Position numbers and translations under genes: made by a program. Shown piece by piece: positions 1-10,960 of a stretch of DNA of 64,000 bases. Below the pieces are notes generated by a model that searched no databases, was not told the origin of the DNA, and saw only the letters and a program-made list of their open reading frames with translations. Numbering within the stretch: position 1 is the stretch's first letter; every line of letters begins with the position of its first letter. Source of the stretch: Lepidodermella squamata (lineage: Eukaryota; Gastrotricha); NCBI GenBank assembly GCA_047495785.1, contig JBLDXI010000012.1:806001-870000 (forward strand), in the 5' to 3' direction.

Positions 1-230
1 CTTTGGATTGAAATCAAAATTAAAACGGTGTATAGGCTAATCATTTTAAACGGCTCGGCGTTTGGTTCAATGGGTGGTACATTCGCATCGCTAACGGCGG
101 TTTTCTCCAGATGATTTTTCAACGCTTCGAACACGTCCGCGCCAGATTGGCGACATTTCGATTCGGAAATGGCAGCTGAGACTGATTTTAAGCTAACAAT
201 TGAGATAATTAGGAAATCGCAAAACTTCAT
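1..230 (-). CDS. Cys-loop ligand-gated ion channel subunit, type 2, N-terminal part only (Z)
   Basis: A minus-strand reading frame starts at the ATG at 228-230 and runs off the left edge. It opens with a hydrophobic signal peptide (MKFCDFLIISIVSLKSVSA). A stretch with the pattern ANVPPIEP follows, like the NVNIPPL and NVNVPPA segments in the mature N-termini of the genes at 3188-5023 and 7182-9015. It then reaches a VLILISIQ segment matching FVLMSLQ and FVLISLQ, the first beta strands of the extracellular ligand-binding domain. It is therefore another type 2 subunit. The neighbour at 403-2680 is type 1 and ends 173 bp upstream on the same strand. A TTTTTTCAAG acceptor-like sequence precedes the ATG. 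No exon boundary is visible within the window, and the rest of the gene is outside it. Confidence 0.75.
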   Translation of the reverse strand, partial: MKFCDFLIISIVSLKSVSAAISESKCRQSGADVFEALKNHLEKTAVSDANVPPIEPNAEPFKMISLYTVLILISIQ

Positions 231-402
231 CCTTGAGAGCTTGAAAAAATATCGAGTTCAAGTTCTGGTTTGATACATTTTATTCACGCAGGAAACTAGT
301 CATATTCCCTGTAGATTCCGGGTTGCTAGCATTAATTGCTTGCTAGGAACAAACACCATTTTTCGAATTGCGTCAAATCAAACAAGTTTATTTTTTTATT
401 AA

Positions 403-2680
403 TCAGCATTGCGTGAACTTGAAATTCGGAGGATAGAAAAGTTCTCCGGCAATTGTGAAGTTGCCATCCGGCAAAATAACTTGCGCTCGCTCGTAATGAC
501 CTTTGACATAAAGCGAGAAAATGATAACACCAATAACTAGCACAATCAGTCCATAAAGCCCGATTCCAACCAGGTTGGCGGTATTTATCCGTTGTTTCAT
601 TTTTTCGAACTTGAGATCAATTTCATCATCCGCCGATGATGGGTTATCTTTCTTCAAGTTTGTGTCACTGATTTTTCTTTCGTGGTGTGGTAAAATCTGA
701 AATTTAGGAAAATTTAGGAAAATCAAGGTGAAAAGGCGAAAAGATAATTTCCTTACCGAAGATATTGAATTAAATATTGTCATCGTTTTCCCTTTCATTT
801 CGGCGTAATACCACAGGTGAAGCAGAACTGCAGCGTATATCTTTCAAAAAAGTAATAAAAATAACTATTTTATTACATCAATTTTATTTACCGAAGCTAG
901 AACCACTGTCGTGAAAAGGGCGAAAAGTAGCTGTAAATTAATAAATTATTAAAATTGCCTATAAGCCCTTGATCTTTCCTACCCAATAAATTAAAGGCAT
1001 CTCTGACGTCATTGAAATCGCTGGCATAGAGCTGGTGACACTGCTAAAAATCACTAACAAATTACAAAAAAATTCTGAAATTGTTTTAAATTAATAGAAA
1101 AATACCGAAAAATGATAGCTCGACTGTGAAAGCTATGTTCATTTTTTCCTCGGAATTACTCGGTGTAAGGAAAATCGCGAAGCCTGATAACGCGAGAAGT
1201 ACGATAGGTGTGATGATGCTAAATTCGTAGAAAGACACCCGCCGTTTCATTGCGAATCGAATGATAACCGATGGTACATCATCGCGATCGATGATGTAGT
1301 TGGTACCGAGAAATTCCCACTGTGGGTTTTGCAAAATGTAGCGCTAAAAAAATTGGATAGGTTTATTGCAATTATTGATATTAGGATAAAAATAATTACC
1401 AAGGTACACGATGCGTTATTGGGAGGGTAGCGAAAATTGATGAAATCATTTTCGACAAGGGATGCAAGTTCGATGTGGCAAATCTGAAGAAAAGGATACT
1501 AGGAACCCAAAACGAAAATTGCAAATCATTTACCTGGGTGTCGTAAGGGTAAAGATAAAGAGCTGTCCTAAATTAACAAAAATAGTGAAATTGAAATTTT
1601 GAAATTGAAATTTACTCACTTGCAAGAGAGGTCAAACGGATTATAAAGTCGCCATTGAGCTGTTCCGTGATTATCCACCTCAACAGCAACTTTGTCCTGA
1701 TTATCTCGCCAATCTGTTCAAACCAAAAAAATGGCTCACCACCACAGCGTAACAGAAATAACCAAAGTGCAACACAAAATTTAATATTTTGCAGCACACA
1801 TTTTTGCAACACACGACCTTGTTTTTGGCATTAGTGAAACAAGTAAAATTCAGGCATACCAATAGATGTTATAGCGGGCGCGGAATACGACCGTGGTAAT
1901 TGTTTGAATGTCAGGGACGTTGGTACCGGGTAAACCGGGTAAAAACCGGGTAAAACCGGGTAAAACCGGGTACTACCCGGGTAAAAATTGAAAATCGTCC
2001 CTTTCGGTTTTCATATTCGCATTGAGCGTAAAGAACTGCCCCTATCCTATATCTTCTTGTTATATCGAACTTACAAGTTACAGAAATAAGTTATGTGTTG
2101 CAATTTTATCCTGCTGCAAATTGGTGTTTTGTGTTGCGCTGTGGTTTTAAGTGAAAAAAATATTTAAAAAATAATTAGGCTCGAAGTTTAAAGTTCGAAG
2201 TGCCAGTCATTTTTTCGCTATCCTTTTCTGTTATTATTTAAGGATGTGATTTTAAAATTCTCAAAATTTGAATTTGAAAAATATGTTAAAATGTATAAAA
2301 AAAAACTTGCCACCAAGGTTTAGACAATTCACTGGCACAATTTTCGGTGTCCAAATAGCTTCTTGGGCCTTCGAAATTGCGAATGGCAGAGAGCCGGGTG
2401 GAATCCCCGCAGTGTTATTGGCAAAAACATCAGGCGAAAGATGCCACGATAGCAATATTGACATAGAAACAGAGACAGTACTGCGCTTTTCATCGAGCCC
2501 AGTTATGCCCATGAAAATAGCCCTTATATCCATATCAACGTGCCCTGAATCATCGGTAGGTGGCACGTTAGGGTTCATCAAAACGCTGTCGAGGTAGCCT
2601 TGGAATACACGAACAGTGGACGAAGCATCGAGGGAGAAGCATGCGCCGAAAAAACAGGAAAACAAGATTAAAATAATCAT
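403..2680 (-). CDS. Cys-loop ligand-gated ion channel subunit, type 1 (A)
   Basis: Nine or so exons encode a pentameric neurotransmitter-gated channel subunit of the plasma membrane. Exon 1 (2680 to about 2311) has a signal peptide, an NVPP segment, DEKRSTVSV and WTPK. The next exon (about 1720-1618) opens with DWRD and ends in the first cysteine of the Cys-loop. Exons at about 1571-1535 and 1484-1402 complete a canonical C-x13-C loop (FPYD-type YPYDTQIC). Exon 1343-1103 carries M1 and M2. The M2 region reads SEEKMNIAFTVELSFFG, with the EK of cation-selective channels and an unusual Glu at about the 8' position. The last exon (to 403) has an intracellular loop and M4 (NLVGIGLYGLIVLVIGVIIF). 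The ligand is unknown. The sequence TATATTTTAG precedes the ATG, like a trans-splice acceptor. The first intron, about 600 bp, is unusually long and holds a minisatellite. Family assignment is firm and exact exon edges are approximate. Confidence 0.85.
1926..1986. repeat. CCGGGTAAA minisatellite
   Basis: About five tandem copies of a 9-10 bp unit (ccgggtaaa) lie inside the long first intron of the type 1 channel gene A, followed by an inverted copy (acccgg). A looser cluster of the same unit with its inverse (ccgggtaaaa, tttccgggtttt) lies in the intron of the GalNAc-transferase gene near 50395-50455. The unit therefore occurs at dispersed sites. Confidence 0.75.
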
Positions 2681-2934
2681 TCAATGTGAGATTTCTAAAA
2701 TATAACAAAAAAGGGTGCATTACTTCAGACATGAATATGTATAAATTTTAATTTTTCATACAATTTTTATTCAATTCGAGTTGGAAACGTTAAGGAAATG
2801 CCAGATGACCTGTTTTCGGTTTATTTAAAGCAAAAAAACGGGGTTCCGAAAACGTTGTCAATTTTTCCGCATGAAAGTAGTTATTAGTGAAGTGCAAGGG
2901 CCCAAAAATCGAACTTCTTAAAAACCCGAAACTT

Positions 2935-3090
2935 GGCCTAACCCTTACCATAATCCAATCCCTAACCTTGTCTTTAACCCTGAACCCTAAGGAAGCCCTA
3001 AATCCAGCCCTAACCATATCCTTAACCCTGAACCCTAACTAGGCCCTAACCCTAACCCTAATCCTGACTCTTATAACCCCTAACCCCATA
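2935..3090. repeat. Degenerate telomere-like CCCTAA repeat
   Basis: This stretch contains many copies of CCCTAA and CCTAACC with variants (ccctaaccctaaccctaa near 3042-3062). They are interspersed with ttaaccctgaaccctaa units. It lies between the channel genes B and A. It resembles interstitial telomere-type (TTAGGG)n DNA rather than a live telomere, because unique genes flank it on both sides. Confidence 0.7.
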
Positions 3091-3187
3091 TCCTAAATCA
3101 CGGTTTTGTCGAAAATCACAAATTTTTAAAAAATTGTATGAAAGAACCCTTCGAAAAAATAATGAAGTTCGTGATTATTTAACAACA

Positions 3188-5023
3188 TCAAGGCTCAACG
3201 AATGAGCAAGGAATAGCAGTTTTCGATATGACATCAGCCGATTTGTTGTAGATGCAGTTCAAACAGCTTGAGAATGTTGCGATAGGCTTGAAGAACAAAT
3301 TGCCGCGCATGGACATCATTCCTTTTTTGTCGCCCGTCAAATAAGTCGAGCTGTCACTGATTGCGACCTTGATGATTGCGAATAAAAAGCCGAGGGTTAC
3401 AACTGTTATGACAACCAAATACACGATGATGCCGATGTTGTTAGAGATATCAAGCCATCGTGATAGTTTCTTCTTTTTAGCCTCCAGTTTATCGATTTCG
3501 GTCTGATCAACTGATTTTTCTTTAGCCTCAGCGATTTCGTCCTCCATTTTCTCCAATTTACCGGTAAAATGCAGTATAATAGCCGCAGCTATTGTTTCTG
3601 CATTTGCTACCACGAAGAGGCACATTAGATACTTGAGGGAAAAAACGAATAAGCTGAGCGAAAAATAATTGCCGGGGAAATTACGTGATAAAGAAGGGGA
3701 ATGTCGGTAGAGTTCGGTGGCAGCGAATTGATGACGGTCGAAAATATGAAGAAAAACGTTAGAAGTACGACAAAACAAACGCCCATTTTCTCGCCACTTT
3801 TTATGAATAAAAAATAATATAAATCATTAAAATTTTGATATTTTTCAAAAAAATTACCTGTTAGCTGCAAAAAATGAGAAAACATTTAAATTTATTGTCG
3901 AAAAATATCGGCTGATATCTTACGAGGAATGATGAAAATTGCAGTTCCGGAATAGGCCAACAGTATTGTAGGGATAATAAGGCTCAGTAAGTGGAACAAC
4001 GGTTTGCGGGAAATGAACAATTGAATGCTGTAATTAGATATAATTAAAGACATTTGGATGGGATTTTACGAGGTTTTTACGAGAATGTTTGAATTTTATA
4101 TCCATCTCCACCGTTTAAAACATCGTCCTCTGTTGACATGCGGGTTCCGACCAAGTCCCACTGAGGGTGAGGAATATAGTTGTCTGAACAAGCGGGTACG
4201 ATGATCCTACTCATAAATAGCATAATTTAGCTGTGAAATTAGTTCAACTATAATTTAACCCATCAAAGAAGGAAGCGTAGCTGAATTCTGATGTGAAAGA
4301 TAGATTGGCTGCGCAAACCTAATACAGAAAAAATCGTAAAAAAAGATTAAAAACTTGAAGAAATTCGAAGCTCCAACTTGGTTGTCCAAAGGAAAGGCTA
4401 CCAACTTCAGATTGCAGGTAAGTTGAAATGTTGAATAAAGCATCATTTGAGCATTTCCTGTCGCAGCATTTATTTCTATCGGCGATTTTTCCAACAAATC
4501 GCGCCAATCGTTCAAGTTCAGCATGTTGATGATCTAGATTTACAATTAATAATTCCGCAATATTTCCACAAATAAATTACCGATATTTTCGGTGTCCAAG
4601 TCGAGCCTTGGCCCTTGCTCAAAGTGTAAGTGGCTGCGTTGCAAAATTCCGTTATGTTCCAGGTGTAATTCAATGAATTTATTTTCCAGGTTAAACTCAA
4701 GGCTCCAGAAACTATTTAAAAAATGAACAATACTTCCCGAATTTAACGGATTTTCTCATACCAGTAATTGCATTCTGTTGTTCGTCGACATTTTGCAACG
4801 ACATGAGAACAAAATTGAGGTAGATTTTAGCATTTGGATACGTGCCGTAGTCAACAAGTGGCGGAATGTTGACATTTTTAACTGCTTTATTGCTCAAATA
4901 ATCGTTCAAGCTCGATCGAACTGAAACATCAGCTCTTCCATAAGGTGAACAGTTTATCTGTTCAGCTTTCACATTGAAATTGACACACCAAAGAACCGCT
5001 AAAATCGCCTCGAAAAATCGCAT
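3188..5023 (-). CDS. Cys-loop ligand-gated ion channel subunit, type 2 (B)
   Basis: This is a multi-exon channel subunit. The signal peptide begins MRFFEAILAVLWCVNFNVKA at the ATG 5021-5023. The extracellular domain has NVNIPPL, FVLMSLQNVDEQQNAIT, STWTPK and MLNLNDWRDLLEKSPIEI. It has a C-x13-C Cys-loop split by an intron (TCNLKLVAFPLDNQ then VC). M2 follows SGEKMGVCFVVLLTFFFIFSTV, with a run of phenylalanines unlike the type 1 genes. Its end matches the PPNST-IPLLY signature of the M2-M3 loop. The final exon has a strongly charged coiled-coil-like segment (about EKMEDEIAEAKEKS onward), then M4 and a C-terminal tail with CLNC. It is closest in this window to D (7182-9015). Ligand and ion selectivity are not shown by sequence, although GEK before M2 favours cations. 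Confidence 0.85.
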
Positions 5024-5252
5024 CTTTTCCTCTGTTATTGGAAATTCAAACTGAAATTTTATTTCTCGATAAAATAATTTTACGCATGAGTCATTGATCG
5101 TAGACAAATTTCGCCGTTGAATTATTTATTTATGTTAATTGCAGTCTGATTTTTAAGTGCTTTCATCGATTTTAACAAAAATGAAAAGCTTTTACACACC
5201 AGGCAACGATTTTATTTGATTAATTTCGCGACGTCACAAATTGAAAACAATT

Positions 5253-7030
5253 TCATCCGCATTGCCAAATTTCTGTGTTTGGCGGGAAAAATTTGTCTTC
5301 CCCTATAGTGAACGATCCATCGTCGTAATACGCCGGCGAATAGTTGGCCGAATTTTCGCCGTAAAATGCAAAAATGACTGTGCAAATCAAAGCGATGCAG
5401 AATCCGTAGAGAAATACGCCGACCGTGTTCGCTGTAGTCACCCTGCGCCATTGCTTTTCGTACTTTTCAACCTTGGTCAAATTTGAGTCGGAGTAAATTT
5501 TAGCCTTGGCAATAGCTAAGTTCGTAGACGGACGTCTAACAATCTCGTTTGCAGGGGTTGAATCGCTTTTCTCTGGTTTGACTTTGCTCCTTTTCATAGA
5601 ATTCCATGATTTTTTCACAAACTGTTAAAAACATTAAGCTGGAATTTTTGGAAGTTTTAAACACCCGATTTACCTCTATAAAGGCAGCGAAAGGGTTTTC
5701 CAAATCAATTCCGCTAACTGCTTGATAGGCTAGTCGGATAACTACCGCAGCATAGACCTAAGAAAATAAATTAATAAATTTCGGGCGGTGGCGATAATAT
5801 CCTCACCAATGCGATGACAACGGCGACAAATAAAGCAAATAAAAGCTGTGTTAAAAGTAAAATTAAAACCGAAATTATCAACCATAAGCAATATTTTACC
5901 CAATAAAGAAGTGGCATTTGACTCGGGGTGGAAATCGCCGGTAAGGAATTGGTAACACTCCCGAAAATGACTAAAATTTGGGCCGTGAAACATGAAATCA
6001 GTCGGAAAAATTCTGAATTTTACCGAAAAAAGATAGTACGACAGAGCAAGCCATGTTCATTTTTTCCTCCGAGTCGCTCGGTGTCAGAAAAATAGCGAAA
6101 CCAGATACGGCTAGCAGCAGCGTTGGTGCAATAACGCTGATTGTGTAGAAGGTGCTTTTCCGAGCTAGGACAAAGGTGATGATAGCTCGGCTAGGTACAT
6201 ATACGTTGCCCTTCATGACCTTGTAATTCGAGCCAAGAAACTCCCACTGAGGGTTAGTGTTGATCGTGCTCTACAATGGGCATACATACCATCAAGGTTT
6301 TTTTTTTATCAAAATCCCATCCTACCACAACGCATGAAGCGTTTGAATATTTAGGATAAGCAAAGCTGATCATGTCATTATCGGTGAGAGAAAGGAATTC
6401 CATCCTGCAGACCTGAATGTCGAACGGGTAATTCAATAACTTGAAGCTAAGAAAAAAGTTAAGGTGAGCTGAAATTGGATGATACATATTTCATGCACTT
6501 ACCGGCATGCCAATTTGAATGGGAAATAGAACCGCCAGCTAGCGACCCGACCACGTATATCGATGCTCACCTTTTCCTGTAAATCACGCCATGCTGTAAT
6601 AGTCAGGAATTGCGATTGAAAAATATCATAAAATTATAAGGAAATTACCCTCAAGATTTAAACAGTTGAGTGGCAATATTTTCGGAGTCCATATGTTCAG
6701 TTGCGGGTTCTTTAACGAAAACTTCAGGGCCTCAGGAGGCAAGAGACTCGAGTCATTTGCAAAAAGCCCCACAGGAAGGCCCCAACTGATTGTCGTAGAG
6801 CTAGTAAGTGAGACTGTGTTGCTTTTCTCGTCCAAGTCTAGTATCGAGAAGAACAGGGTGGCGACTGTTAGTACTACACGCCCCGAATCGTCGACTGGCG
6901 GGACATTTGGGTCAAACTTTACAGCATCCAAAGATCTCTGAAGTGTTGCTACGTCGTTGTTATTGCTGCGATCTGCTCTGGACCGGTCAACCCCGAAACA
7001 GAAGACGAAACAAAGGAATAGGGTAAGCAT
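5253..7030 (-). CDS. Cys-loop ligand-gated ion channel subunit, type 1 (C)
   Basis: This is a paralogue of A (403-2680). Exon 1 has a signal peptide from the ATG at 7030, then NVPPVDDSG, LDEKSNTVSL and WTPKILPLNCLNLE. The donor is GTAATTT. The next exon reads AWRDLQEKV. The Cys-loop is C-x13-C, assembled across an intron, and ends FDIQVC. The M1-M2 exon (6216-6030 region) includes SEEKMNMACSVVLSFFG. The final exon (5618-5253) carries the intracellular loop and M4. It ends in a cysteine-containing tail similar to that of A (FFPPN...QCG versus FYPPN...TQC). The sequence CTGAATTTTAG lies immediately before ACAATG, which suggests a trans-spliced start. It lies only about 150 bp downstream of the type 2 gene D. 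Confidence 0.85.
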
Positions 7031-7181
7031 TGTCTAAAATTCAGGGAAAATCATTTAAATTGCATTCTTATCTTTATGAAAATGTAATCTTAACACATGT
7101 CATTCGAGCTAAATCTCATTTCTATGAAAATTTGCGAAAATATGTAATAAATAATTGAAAATATCCGCTTTTTAGAAAAGC

Positions 7182-9015
7182 TCAATTTAATTTGCACCCA
7201 GGGCTAGGCGACAGTTTTTCTGTTGTTTTGTTCAAGTTGCATAATACGCAAGTCGAAAGCTGATCGATAGGCTCGAAGAAAACCAAGTTCCGCATGCGAA
7301 CCAGGCCTGTTTGATCACCGGTCAGCGAACTTGGTCGGTCGTTGATGGCCTGGATGCCCAAAACCAGCATAAAAACGACGGTGACAAGGGTGACTACGGA
7401 CAGGTAGGCCATCAGGCATATGTTATTGACCAGATGTAGCCGTTTCGATGTTTTATCGACTTGGTCCTCGATATTCATCAATTTTGACGTTACACTGTGC
7501 TTGCGCTTGAGTTCGAATTCCAATTTCTGCTCGAGTTTCTCCAACTGCCCAGCAAAGTGTAGAATTACGCCTGCAGTTATTGTTCCAAGCACGTTTATAG
7601 AAAATAGAGTCAATAGATACTTGAATGAAAAAAGTTTAAAATAGTAAACATTTTCAAATTTCTAACAAACATTGTAAAGCAGTGGTATATTAGTTGAATT
7701 CGGCGGAAATGAACCGATGACCGTCGAAAAAATGAAGAAAAATGTGAGGAGGACAGAAAAGCAAACTCCCATTTTCTCGCCGCTTGAAACAAAATTTATA
7801 ATGAAATCACAAAAACTCCTCAAATAAACGTACCTGTTCGCTGTTTTTATTACAAACAAATGTTACGAATTTTCCCGGAGTTGAAGAATTCCTACTTACG
7901 TGGAATGATGAACATAGCTGTACCAGCGTATGACAGGAAAATTGTTGGAATGATAAGGCTGAGAAGATGAAAGAGAGGCTTTCTTTGCATGATAAACTGC
8001 ATTCTGGAATGAACAAACACATCAAATTTCGATTTGAAATCTCAGAATTCTACTTACGACATCATTGATATCCTGACGATTCCTGCGCTCAGAAGATCGC
8101 TCTCAGCTGACCGTCTTGTGCCGACAATGTCCCATTGCGGGTGAGGAATAAACTCAGTCATGCACATCGGAAATATAGTTCTGGAAATTCGGGAAATTAA
8201 GACACATCTTCGACCTTTCCGCCAAAATCTAACCCCTCCTCAAAGTCGACGTAATCATGATCCGAGGTGAATGTCAAGTTCGCTGAGCAGATCTAAACAA
8301 AAAGCATCGAAATCAAATAAGTAACAATAGTAACTATAGTTTTCACCTGGGAATCCATAGGAAAAGGTATGAGGTTGAGATTGCACGAAAGTTCAAATGT
8401 TGAATACAGCGTCATTTGCGCAGATTTGCCTACGGCATCAATCTCAACGGGTGTTTTCTCCATCAAATCACGCCAATCGCCCAGATTTATCATGTTTGTT
8501 ATCTGAAATTTAATTTCAAATTAATTTTTTTGCCGCAAATTCAGCCAGTTCACCGTTGATTTAGGTGTCCAAGTAATGCTCTCGGCTCGATTCAGAGTTA
8601 TTGAGGTGATGTTGCAAAAATCTCGCGGGTTCCAAGTCAAATTGAGCGAGCTTACATCCCAAAGGAATGTTAACGCCCCCGAAACTATGGTATAAAGTGG
8701 TGAAGAAAAATTCAGTGACAAAAATAGCTATAAATTACGGGTGATTGTGTTTCGTTGTTCATCCACATTTTGAAGAGAAATTAGCACGAAATTAGTTCGT
8801 ATTATCAACGATCCGCTTGAATAGGCGCCACCAGAGCTGGCTGCTGGTGGGACATTCACGTTAGTTACGCCGTGATTGGACAGGTACTCCCGCAAAGCCT
8901 TTCGAACGGTGACCCCATTGCCCGGCGAAGAGCAATATTCCTTCGAATATTGGCCATTTGAGCAAGGCAACACCAGCAAAAAGATCAGAAAAATTGAAAG
9001 CAGCATTTTTGTCAT
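7182..9015 (-). CDS. Cys-loop ligand-gated ion channel subunit, type 2 (D)
   Basis: This is a paralogue of B. The signal peptide (MLLSIFLIFLLVLPCSNG) is followed by a cysteine-bearing N-terminus, NVNVPPA, FVLISLQNVDEQRNTIT and ITWTPKS. Then comes a block MINLGDWRDLMEKTPVEI and the Cys-loop segment SCNLNLIPFPMDSQ, continued in the next exon at IC. M2 is SGEKMGVCFSVLLTFFFIFSTV, followed by PPNSTNIPLLY. The last exon has a charged helix (LEKLEQKLEFELKRKHS), M4 and the tail CVLCN. The first ATG (9015) is used here. A second in-frame ATG three codons later would give a cleaner signal peptide. D probably heads a D-C gene pair. Confidence 0.85.
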
Positions 9016-9188
9016 TCTGACACAGGCAGTAATTTTACACTGTTGCAGATCAAAAACTCGAACGGGGGCTCGTTGAAATATTTATGCGCGCGTTTTAATC
9101 AATCTAGGTGTTTATTATTATAGAATATCGCCAGGTTTGAAATTTCAGTAATTTTTCACGGTTCACTGCTTTTATTTTATTGATGAAT

Positions 9189-10437
9189 TCAACCGCTGAT
9201 GCGTCGATAAAATTCGTCTGCTGTGACAGGCTTCCGGCATTTTTTGACGCAGGACCTGCCATCAGTTGAGGGTTGACAATAACAAGGCTATTAATTAGTA
9301 AAAATATAAAATGACTAATTAATTATTTAGATTATAATGACTCACATTATTAGCGACTTGTTCGCATTGGCAAACAGGGTCAGAGGAATCTATTAGACAC
9401 CTTTCGGCCATTCCCTTCCATTGAAATGAGTAGCGAGAATCGTCACATGAGCCTTGTCTATTCGGAACATCTAGGCATATGCACTAAAATTTGGGGGTTA
9501 ATGATAAGATTTCCCAAATTATTTCTTTCATGAAATTCTCACACTATCATTTGCTGATTGAGTAGGGTTTGCGGCAATAAATGGAGCAAGGCCAGTCGGT
9601 ATGCCTCCGTTATTCCGCGGAGGCCTGGTCGCTTTAGACGGAGGACCACGCTGCGTCGCCCAAGAATCCTCAGGATCAAAAGTTGTAGGCGGTTGCTCCG
9701 TAGGCGGAGGCGGGGTGCCACCTGGGCAATACAGGGCTGCTAATTTTTGATAATCACCCAAGGTCGGCGACAAGATATTGCCGAGTTCAATGTCAGGATT
9801 TTCATTCGCAACAATTGTCTTCACACCAGGCGAAATTGCGAATCGTTCACTGGTGTAATGGAGGCGAGATGTCATGTCGTAGGGGATGTTCATAATTCTC
9901 GGGTCGATGAAGTCGTACTTCTTAAACGCATACTGGTAACGCGGATCGATGTTGTCCCACTTGATCGAAATATAATTGTCTCTATCGGGTCTTTGATGCT
10001 CGGCTGGCAGTCCTAGGGCCTGCATAACCACCCAGTAGATGTAACGAGGGCTTGAACAATTGCCGGATAGATAAATCGGCTGTTCGCCATTATCGTCGTA
10101 ACCAATAGCGTGAGACAGGCAGCGAGAATCGCTGGTGAAATTGATGTAATTATCCTCGTTGGTTCGTTCTTGAAAGGTCACGCAGAACCAGTCGTTATTT
10201 AGGGCAGCGAGTGAGTCTAATATCCGCTTTTTCTGGTAAGACTCCAACGATGAATCAATAGCGTATGGCACCATACCATTCGGCCAAGTATTCGAATTGA
10301 AACCAGGCAATACATCATCTTGGCCTGTATTGCAATCAATTTCAATTTTTGAGAATGAAAATTAGATAAAAATATTTACCATTTGCGTAATTTAAGCTGG
10401 CGAGAGTGATAAAAGCGGAAATATGCAACAGGATCAT
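9189..10437 (-). CDS. Secreted astacin-like protein without catalytic site (P1)
   Basis: Four exons. Exon 1 (10437 to about 10380) is a signal peptide ending YANG. The main exon (about 10330-9540) has the astacin fold signatures: LPGFNSNTWPNG-VPY near the start, then C...IGY, then RPDRDNYISIKWDNI. It ends with YDMTSRLHY and LYCPGG. At the zinc site, astacins have HExxHxxGxxH. Here the aligned residues are Trp, Val, Gln and Ala (WVVMQALGLPAEH), so all three zinc-ligand His and the catalytic Glu are gone. The Met of the Met-turn is Leu. A Pro/Thr-rich linker follows (PPPPTEQPPTT). Two small exons then encode a cysteine-rich tail (CLDVPNRQGSC..., CEQ, then CYCQPS...CVKKCRKP). The stop is at 9189-9191. 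It is not expected to be a protease; a binding or decoy role is inference. It is nearly a duplicate of P2. Confidence 0.85.
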
Positions 10438-10705
10438 TCTTGAGTCTTTTGTTTCTTGTTAGTAATTTGTGCATCAAAGTTGAAAGCTCCTCTGCTTTTA
10501 TACGCCAAATTTCGTGCTCAATATTTAATCCTTACACGTCCACGTTATTTTTAAATGGTAAATCTCATTTCCGCAACCTCCACTTCCAACTTCGCGTCAA
10601 TTTCGAGACTTGGATTTTTTTGCATCAACTTATTGTGAACTGTTTACTGTTGAATGGTTGAAAACTTCAGCTGACTGACCACCGAATCATCGTAGACAAG
10701 TAAGC

Positions 10706-10712
10706 TACGTCA
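10706..10712. promoter_or_regulatory. TACGTCA motif upstream of P1
   Basis: TACGTCA, a CRE/ATF-type bZIP half-site, lies about 270 bp upstream of the P1 start. The surrounding sequence is shared with the region upstream of P2. The same heptamer recurs upstream of P4. A regulatory role is inference. Confidence 0.4.
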
Positions 10713-10784
10713 TTTTCAAAAGCCATATTTACTGAAAATTTGGGGCCAATGAAGTGCGATTCAGGCTCAACTCATTTTTCCAAA

Positions 10785-10960
10785 TCTCCGCTGATTATTT
10801 CCCGCTTATAAACATTTCCGCTATTGCATTTTCCGCCATTTGCAAATCCGCCTCAGTATGAGTTCCGCTATCAACATTTCCGCTCCAGTAGACTTTCGTT
10901 AACAATAGTTCCGCTAGATAGCAATGCCGCCATGTTGCTTCCTGCTTCCAAGTATCCGCC
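10785..10960. repeat. Cluster of TTCCGCT-type short repeats
   Basis: About ten copies of (T)CCGC, many as attTCCGCTat or TCCGCC, occur at spacings of roughly 14-16 bp, with some at about 30 bp. Examples are near 10788, 10802, 10818, 10833, 10849, 10865, 10880, 10911, 10927 and 10956. The core is constant while the sequence between copies varies. This could be a decayed minisatellite or a clustered protein-binding site array. The duplicated promoter of P2 shares flanking sequence but not this cluster. Confidence 0.55.
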
